Positions 31,857 through 35,141 of a DNA stretch of 35,141 nt are shown piece after piece; positions within the stretch are counted from its first letter, which is position 1, and every line of letters starts with the position of its first letter. The translations under genes were made by a program, and so were the position numbers. This DNA is from CAZPRQ01 sp964589415 (GTDB lineage: Bacteria > Patescibacteriota > Doudnabacteria > UBA920). The stretch spans positions 1 through 35,141 of the forward strand of contig CAZPRQ010000006.1 of NCBI GenBank assembly GCA_964589415.1, in the 5' to 3' direction. The notes beneath the pieces were generated by a model. That model was not told the origin of the DNA and did not search any database. It saw nothing but the letters and a program-made list of their open reading frames with translations.

Positions 31857-33472
31857 TAAATACGGCAAATAAGTTTATAAACTCGTTTTCAGTGCAAAAA
31901 GCCGCATTAATTGTCGGGTTTTTTACTTTAATAGCAAAATTTGCCGCATTTTATAGGGAACGCCTATTAAGCACGACATTTGGTCAAGGGCATGCTTTGG
32001 ATTCCTATTTTTCAGCTTTTCGAATTCCGGATTTTATTACCAATCTTTTTGTATTAAGCACACTTTCAGTTGCTTTTCTTCCTATTTTCTCCGAATTAAT
32101 TACCCGGGATAAAGAAAAAGCAAAAGTTTTTGCAAATACGGTTTTAAATTGGGTTATTATTTTACTGCTTGCGTTATGCGCCTTGCTATACATTTGGACG
32201 CCGGAACTTACAACATGGCTAGTTTCCGGCTTCCCGGCGGATTATATGGCAACTACGGTTTCCTTAACAAGATTATTTTTAATTTCACCAATTATATTTG
32301 GAATTTCAACCTTGTTCGGAGGGATCTTATACGCTAACAAGAGATTTGTGGCAGCCAGTACCGCCCCTTTGTTGTATAATCTTGGAATAATTGCCGGTAT
32401 TTTATGGTTGTACCCGATATATGGCATTATGGGTCTGGGTTACGGCGTAATTTTAGGAGCGATTTTCCAAATGCTGCTTCAAATTATTGCGGTATTTAAT
32501 ACAGATTATAGGTGGTTACCCGTTTTAAAAACCGGGGATTCCAGTTTAAAAAAAATGATGCGCATGTATTTGCCGCGCATTTTGGCTTTTGATCTTTCCA
32601 ATATTACTTTGCTTTTAGGTACCGTAGTTGGGTCTCATTTTGTCGCGGGTTCCATTGCGGCCTTAAACCAGGCCTATAATTTACAATCCGTGCCAATTGG
32701 AATATTTGCTTATTCGCTGGCAGTGGCCATTTTCCCCGTGCTTTCAGAACAATTCGCCAGAGGTAAAACCGCGGACTATATATTTTCCCTGGCCAAAACC
32801 ATAAGACAATTGGTTTTCTTTATGCTTCCGGCCACAATTTTAGTATTGCTTTACAGAGCCTACATTGTGAGGTTGTTGCTGGGAGCGGGAAAATTTGACT
32901 GGGAAGATACCATTCGAACTTTTACAATCTTAGGTATTTTTAGTTTTTCGCTCCTGAGCCAAAGCTTGACTACTTTGCTGGCGAGAGCTTTTTTTGCCCG
33001 ACACAATACCCGTACTCCCGTATTGGTAAATTTGTGCGCCATTGCTATAAACGCCATTCTTGGAATTATTTTGTCCTCGCTTTTGGGATTGGACCAGGGT
33101 ATATATGGACTGGCAATTGCCTTTACAGCGGCGAGTTTGTTTAACGCTTTGGCATTGTTTATTTTGCTACGTAGGCAGTTAAAGCTGGAAACTGGCGATG
33201 TCTGGCAGAGTACCGGGTTTGACGCATCTATCGCATTAAATATATTTAAGACGACCTTTTCAAGCATAGTCATGGGAGCTGTGGCATTTTTTGCCCTTAG
33301 AGTGTTAGCGCCAATGGTTAATACTCACACCGCGCCGGGCATACTATTTCAAGCAGCGGTTTCTGGCGCTCTCTCCGTAGCGGCGTTTATAGGCATGGCT
33401 ATTTGGCTTAAGCAGGAAGAAATAAAAAGTTTTGTCCTATTGACCAGACGGGTATTTAAAAAATATGATTAA
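31853..33472 (+). CDS. murJ: MurJ, lipid II flippase
   Basis: A MOP-superfamily transporter of 539 residues that moves lipid II to the outer face of the membrane. The conserved N-terminal stretch YRERLLSTTFG, DSYFSAFRIPDF and TLSVAFLPIFSE is typical, and about fourteen membrane helices can be counted. The start ATG overlaps the DUF4012 stop (ATGA), indicating coupled translation. It is the last gene of this wall block; the hairpin after it has its T run on the other strand. Confidence 0.94.
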   Translation: MINTANKFINSFSVQKAALIVGFFTLIAKFAAFYRERLLSTTFGQGHALDSYFSAFRIPDFITNLFVLSTLSVAFLPIFSELITRDKEKAKVFANTVLNWVIILLLALCALLYIWTPELTTWLVSGFPADYMATTVSLTRLFLISPIIFGISTLFGGILYANKRFVAASTAPLLYNLGIIAGILWLYPIYGIMGLGYGVILGAIFQMLLQIIAVFNTDYRWLPVLKTGDSSLKKMMRMYLPRILAFDLSNITLLLGTVVGSHFVAGSIAALNQAYNLQSVPIGIFAYSLAVAIFPVLSEQFARGKTADYIFSLAKTIRQLVFFMLPATILVLLYRAYIVRLLLGAGKFDWEDTIRTFTILGIFSFSLLSQSLTTLLARAFFARHNTRTPVLVNLCAIAINAILGIILSSLLGLDQGIYGLAIAFTAASLFNALALFILLRRQLKLETGDVWQSTGFDASIALNIFKTTFSSIVMGAVAFFALRVLAPMVNTHTAPGILFQAAVSGALSVAAFIGMAIWLKQEEIKSFVLLTRRVFKKYD

Positions 33473-33493
33473 AAAAACCGGACATTGGTCCGG
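33471..33493 (-). terminator. Intrinsic terminator of the minus-strand RHH gene
   Basis: CCGGAC (33478-33483) pairs with GTCCGG (33488-33493) around ATTG. On the minus strand it is followed by seven T. Its A run touches the murJ stop codon. Confidence 0.75.
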
Positions 33494-33505
33494 CCTTGCC
33501 TTATT

Positions 33506-33820
33506 TCAGACAAGATGTTCGTTTTCGCCTTGGGGGTCGCGATGTGTGTTCTGATTGGGCTTGAGGGGCGCTGGAGTTAGAGCCGCTCTCTGCTCAATTA
33601 TGGCATTGACAAGCCTTTTCACCATGCTGTGCACTTCCTCCAGCTTGTCGGGCTGGTTGTCGGGCTTACTCAGTCTTTCATATGCCTGCCGGATTAGCAG
33701 GCGCAGAGCTTCACTACGGTTTCCTTCGCAGTCAAGCTGCTTCGCAATGCAAAGGAGTTGGCTTTCTTCATTTCTACTCAGTCGAATACAAGCTGCAACA
33801 GTGCGATTTGCTTTTTTCAT
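33506..33820 (-). CDS. Ribbon-helix-helix-like small protein
   Basis: A 104-residue protein starting MKKANRTVAACIRLSRNEES. A basic N-terminal strand followed by two helices (EESQLLCIAKQLDCEGNRSEALRLLIRQ) fits a ribbon-helix-helix DNA-binding fold, as in antitoxins and plasmid regulators. A third helix (LEEVHSMVKRLVNAIIEQRA) and a polar tail follow. The start at 33820 is set by a perfect SD. Its base composition is visibly more GC-rich than the neighbours. It has a complete promoter, SD and terminator, lies between murJ and lepA on the opposite strand, and has no toxin-like partner next to it. It may be an acquired gene. The RHH call is moderate. Confidence 0.6.
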   Translation of the reverse strand: MKKANRTVAACIRLSRNEESQLLCIAKQLDCEGNRSEALRLLIRQAYERLSKPDNQPDKLEEVHSMVKRLVNAIIEQRAALTPAPLKPNQNTHRDPQGENEHLV

Positions 33821-33824
33821 TCGC

Positions 33825-33832
33825 ACCTCCTT
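33825..33832 (-). promoter_or_regulatory. Strong Shine-Dalgarno of the RHH-like gene
   Basis: AAGGAGGT on the minus strand, four bases before the ATG at 33820. It decides this start over a GTG two codons upstream, which would overlap the SD. Confidence 0.85.
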
Positions 33833-33838
33833 ACATGA

Positions 33839-33867
33839 CTTATACCTAACTTGATTAAAACTGTCAA
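33839..33867 (-). promoter_or_regulatory. Near-consensus promoter of the RHH-like gene
   Basis: On the minus strand a perfect TTGACA (33867-33862), 17 bases, then TATAAG (33844-33839). The leader is very short. It lies in the 68-base space shared with the divergent lepA. Confidence 0.7.
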
Positions 33868-33888
33868 ATAAGGCACAATACAGTCTAC

Positions 33889-35141
33889 ATGACTCAGGAA
33901 AACATTAGAAACTTTTGCATTATTGCCCACATAGACCACGGCAAGTCAACTTTGGCTGACCGGCTTTTAGAAATTACCCATACTGTTGAAATGCGGAATA
34001 TGAAAGCGCAATTATTGGACCAAATGGATTTGGAAAGAGAGCGGGGAATAACCATAAAGCTCCAACCTGTGCGCATGGACTATCAGCTAGAAGGTAAAAG
34101 CTATATCCTTAATTTAATAGATACTCCGGGACATGTAGATTTTACCTATGAAGTGTCGAGGTCATTGGCTTGCTGTGAAGGAGCTATTTTAGTTGTAGAT
34201 TCCACCCAAGGCATAGAAGCGCAAACTTTGGCCAACGTGCAGCTCGCGCTCGAGCATAATTTGGTAATTATTCCCGTGGTCAACAAAATTGACTTGCCAA
34301 ATTCCGACCGAAAAAAAACCGCGGAAGAAATAAAGTCGGCTTTTGGTTTTACTGACGACGAAATACTTTACGCGTCCGGCAAAACCGGCGAAGGCGTGGA
34401 AGATATTTTAAAAGCCGTGGTGAGAAGGCTGCCCGAACCAAAAGGTGATTCCACCAAACCGCTTCGCGCGCTTATTTTTGACTCCATTTATGATATGCAT
34501 AAAGGCGTGGTGGCTTATGTTAGGGTTTTTGACGGCCAGCTTTTACCAAGAGAAAAGATTTTTGCCATCCAAAGCAAGACCGAAGCGGAAAGTTTGGACA
34601 TTGGCTACTTTAAACCCCAAATGGAAAAGCATTTTGAGCTTAAAACAGGGGAAGTGGGCTATATTGTGACAGGGCTTAGAGATGTTAGCAAAGCTCGTGT
34701 GGGCGACACCATTACGCTTTTTGAAGGCAGGCAGACAGTCCTGCCCTTAGACGGCTACAAACAAATTAAGCCTATGGTTTACGCAACTATTTTCCCAACC
34801 AGTGGAGACGATTACCCACTGCTTCGCGAAGCTATGGGCAAGTTAAAACTTTCGGACGCGGCCTTAGACTACGAGCCAATAAATATCCCTAGCATTGGTT
34901 TTGGCTTCCGTACCGGCTTTTTAGGACTCTTACATATGGATATTGTCCAGGAGCGCTTAACCCGCGAGTATAATTTAGATTTAGTGCTCACGGCGCCGAG
35001 TGTGGCTTACAGAATATCCAAATCCGACGACAAAGAAATTATTATACATAACCCGGCGGAATTTCCAGACCCAAGCATAATTAAAAACATTTACGAACCG
35101 TGGATGAATGTAGGAATTTTAACTCCACCAGACTACATTGG
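33889..35141 (+). CDS. lepA: LepA (elongation factor 4), partial at window end
   Basis: Translational GTPase that acts on stalled or mistranslocated ribosomes. The first 417 codons are present and the frame runs off the right edge. G1 is AHIDHGKST (residues 13-21); DLERERGITIK and DTPGHVDF supply G2 and G3, and NKIDL is G4. The EF4-type second domain and the FGFRTGFLGLLHMDI segment distinguish it from EF-G. The start ATG 33889 (MTQENIRNFCIIAHIDHG) is at the usual family position and has no SD. Confidence 0.95.
   Translation, partial: MTQENIRNFCIIAHIDHGKSTLADRLLEITHTVEMRNMKAQLLDQMDLERERGITIKLQPVRMDYQLEGKSYILNLIDTPGHVDFTYEVSRSLACCEGAILVVDSTQGIEAQTLANVQLALEHNLVIIPVVNKIDLPNSDRKKTAEEIKSAFGFTDDEILYASGKTGEGVEDILKAVVRRLPEPKGDSTKPLRALIFDSIYDMHKGVVAYVRVFDGQLLPREKIFAIQSKTEAESLDIGYFKPQMEKHFELKTGEVGYIVTGLRDVSKARVGDTITLFEGRQTVLPLDGYKQIKPMVYATIFPTSGDDYPLLREAMGKLKLSDAALDYEPINIPSIGFGFRTGFLGLLHMDIVQERLTREYNLDLVLTAPSVAYRISKSDDKEIIIHNPAEFPDPSIIKNIYEPWMNVGILTPPDYI

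Noticed and set aside
32860..33273. 137-codon minus-strand open frame inside murJ
   Set aside because: Antisense to membrane-helix coding sequence; no independent signals.
34445..34669. 74-codon plus-strand open frame
   Set aside because: Out of frame inside lepA, which continues through it with intact conserved segments.
1..35141. Alternative genetic code with UGA as glycine
   Set aside because: UGA ends murG, murB and the DUF4012 gene at the expected protein lengths, and no in-frame UGA is needed in conserved glycine positions.

Overview
The window looks like a stretch of chromosome from a Candidatus Patescibacteria (CPR) bacterium, possibly of the Parcubacteria/Doudnabacteria type; this placement is an inference from gene content. 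Supporting it are a peptidoglycan gene set broken into two blocks, a DUF4012 protein between FtsW and MurJ, a sigma-region-4 protein fused to HARE-like domains, an orphan VirD4/TraD-like ATPase next to a membrane protein of unknown function, very short intergenic spaces, and start codons that mostly lack a Shine-Dalgarno (SD) sequence. UGA is used as stop at the ends of murG, murB and the DUF4012 gene, so the UGA=Gly code of Gracilibacteria/Absconditabacteria is excluded.

Layout. 1-7293: the last codons of an upstream gene, two GT4 glycosyltransferases, then murG, a patatin-like lipase, a MurC/Mpl-like ligase, murB and hpf, all on the plus strand and tightly packed. 7430-10225: secA. 10236-10528: a small minus-strand membrane protein with its own SD and terminator. 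10662-11057: a self-contained 102-residue unknown gene with a strong promoter and terminator. 11115-11325: a repeat-like element with inverted ends, next to an ITPase-family gene. 11947-12578: a TrpR/YerC-like regulator bracketed by two nearly identical palindromes, one of them at its own promoter. 12630-15242: an M1 aminopeptidase. 15272-17803: secD-secF with promoter and terminator. 17831-19023: the sigma4/HARE regulator. 19071-22460: the unknown membrane protein and the VirD4-like ATPase, with two palindromes between them. 22498-22818: thioredoxin on the minus strand, convergent on the ATPase and sharing a 19-bp bidirectional terminator. 22944-25243: a D,D-carboxypeptidase and mraY, followed by a 100-N assembly gap. 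25434-33472: D-aminoacylase-like amidohydrolase, murD, ftsW, DUF4012 protein, murJ. 33471-33867: a minus-strand ribbon-helix-helix-like gene with a near-consensus promoter, SD and terminator. 33889-end: lepA, running off the window.

How the genes work together. The two wall blocks cover MurNAc formation (MurB), addition of L-Ala and D-Glu (MurC/Mpl-like, MurD), lipid I and II synthesis (MraY, MurG), flipping (MurJ), polymerisation (FtsW) and peptide trimming (DacA). SecA, SecD and SecF supply the export motor and its membrane partners. I see no tRNA, rRNA, CRISPR array or recognisable transposase.

The strongest candidates for something undescribed are the palindrome-bracketed TrpR-like gene, the ATPase/membrane-protein pair, the two minus-strand genes with strong SDs, and the Mpl-like central domain of the MurC ligase.
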